DNA from: Devosia sp.
GTDB taxonomy: Bacteria > Pseudomonadota > Alphaproteobacteria > Rhizobiales > Devosiaceae
Direction: 5' to 3'
DNA: 64,000 nucleotides
Assembly (NCBI RefSeq): GCF_028290625.1
Contig: NZ_JAQGJM010000012.1
Location: 62,001-126,000 of the forward strand
Below, one piece after another: positions 63,701 to 64,000 of the stretch. The notes below the pieces were generated by a model, which saw only the letters and a program-made list of their open reading frames with translations, was not told where the DNA came from and did not search any database. Made by a program: the position numbers and the translations under genes. Each line of letters begins with the position of its first letter. Position 1 is the stretch's first letter.

Positions 63701-64000
63701 CTAGCTGTCCAGGAGAGCCTGGATTTCTTCGTTGGCCTGATCCATGGCCTCCTGCGGCGTCTGCTCGTCGAGCATGATGCGCTGCAGGCCATCGAAATAG
63801 GCTTGGGTGATCTGCACCCAGTTCTTGTGGATCGGCACCGGCCGCGCGTAGGGCAGCATGGACTTGAACACGCTCAGGATCGGATCGTCGAACCGTGGCA
63901 GCGCCTGCGAGGACACGCGCACCGGGAATGTATCGGTGAAGAAGCCCTGGTTTTCCGTGGTGTTGAGGAATTGCAGGAACAGCTTCGCATCGGTCGGGTT
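63701..64000 (-). CDS. Sugar ABC transporter substrate-binding protein, C-terminal end (5' end outside window)
   Basis: The last 99 codons of an extracellular solute-binding protein of family 1 (CUT1), running off the window. TDAKLFLQFLNTTENQGFF and YFDGLQRIMLDEQTPQEAM are typical of the C-terminal helices of such proteins. First gene of the operon with the two permeases, aldo-keto reductase, ATPase, dehydrogenase, tautomerase and epimerase. The ligand is unknown. Confidence 0.82.
   Translation of the reverse strand, partial: NPTDAKLFLQFLNTTENQGFFTDTFPVRVSSQALPRFDDPILSVFKSMLPYARPVPIHKNWVQITQAYFDGLQRIMLDEQTPQEAMDQANEEIQALLDS

Overview
The window is a GC-rich, gene-dense piece of a Gram-negative chromosome. 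It fits a free-living or plant/soil-associated alphaproteobacterium, most likely of the Hyphomicrobiales (a Devosia-like genome is my best guess). The reasons are the gene families, the many short ATGA-type gene overlaps, the intergenic palindromes of the GTCATCCCCGC type and the very high density of ABC importers. There are no rRNA, tRNA, phage, IS or CRISPR sequences that I can see, so the placement is an inference from style and families.

Layout. 1-4283: end of a monosaccharide ABC importer operon (binding protein cut by the window edge, permease, single-domain ATPase) with an SDR and an aldose-epimerase-like protein. 4398-14653: a complete-looking phosphonate locus, phnF-G-H-I-J-K-L-M followed by phnC-D-E-E. 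A Pho box and a palindromic operator precede phnF, and the same operator motif recurs at the very end of phnM, ahead of phnC. The encoded PhnJ lacks all four conserved cysteines of the C-P lyase radical-SAM site; this is the most striking thing in the window. 14693-21326: a LuxR-type regulator with an NTF2-like domain, a small membrane protein, a cytochrome c, an EamA transporter, an AraC regulator, a covalent-FAD oxidase and a Tat-exported sulfite-oxidase-family enzyme. 21327-21953: decayed DNA with remnants of an SMR transporter and of an NAD(P)-binding protein.

21954-33033: a catabolic unit with its own FCD-type GntR repressor, promoter and operator. It holds an Ldh2-type dehydrogenase, an iron alcohol dehydrogenase, an aldehyde dehydrogenase, an enolase-superfamily enzyme and a Dpp/Opp-type ABC importer. 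33140-40831: creatininase-like and RidA-like genes divergent from an NMT1/THI5-type ABC importer with cytosine-deaminase-like, FAD-oxidase and flavodoxin-fold quinone reductase genes, which reads as a pyrimidine-type uptake and breakdown unit. 41040-54565: a nucleobase/nucleoside region with two different adenine-deaminase-family enzymes, a polyamine-type ABC importer, an MtaD/TrzN-type amidohydrolase, two M20 peptidase-family hydrolases, a nucleoside hydrolase and a phosphoribosyltransferase that seems to start at ATT. 54686-57339: an HtrA-like protein whose catalytic triad is gone, and an ABC-F translation factor closed by a strong terminator. 57385-64000 (minus strand): a sugar-type CUT1 ABC importer with an aldo-keto reductase, iron alcohol dehydrogenase, tautomerase and NAD-dependent epimerase.

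A recurring feature is a GC-rich hairpin directly after the substrate-binding-protein gene in five of the six importers where that gene is seen (after phnD, and at 29261, 35771, 44108 and 63652). It probably sets binding protein in excess over permease. The window as a whole looks like a scavenging repertoire for phosphorus, nucleobases, organic acids and sugars.
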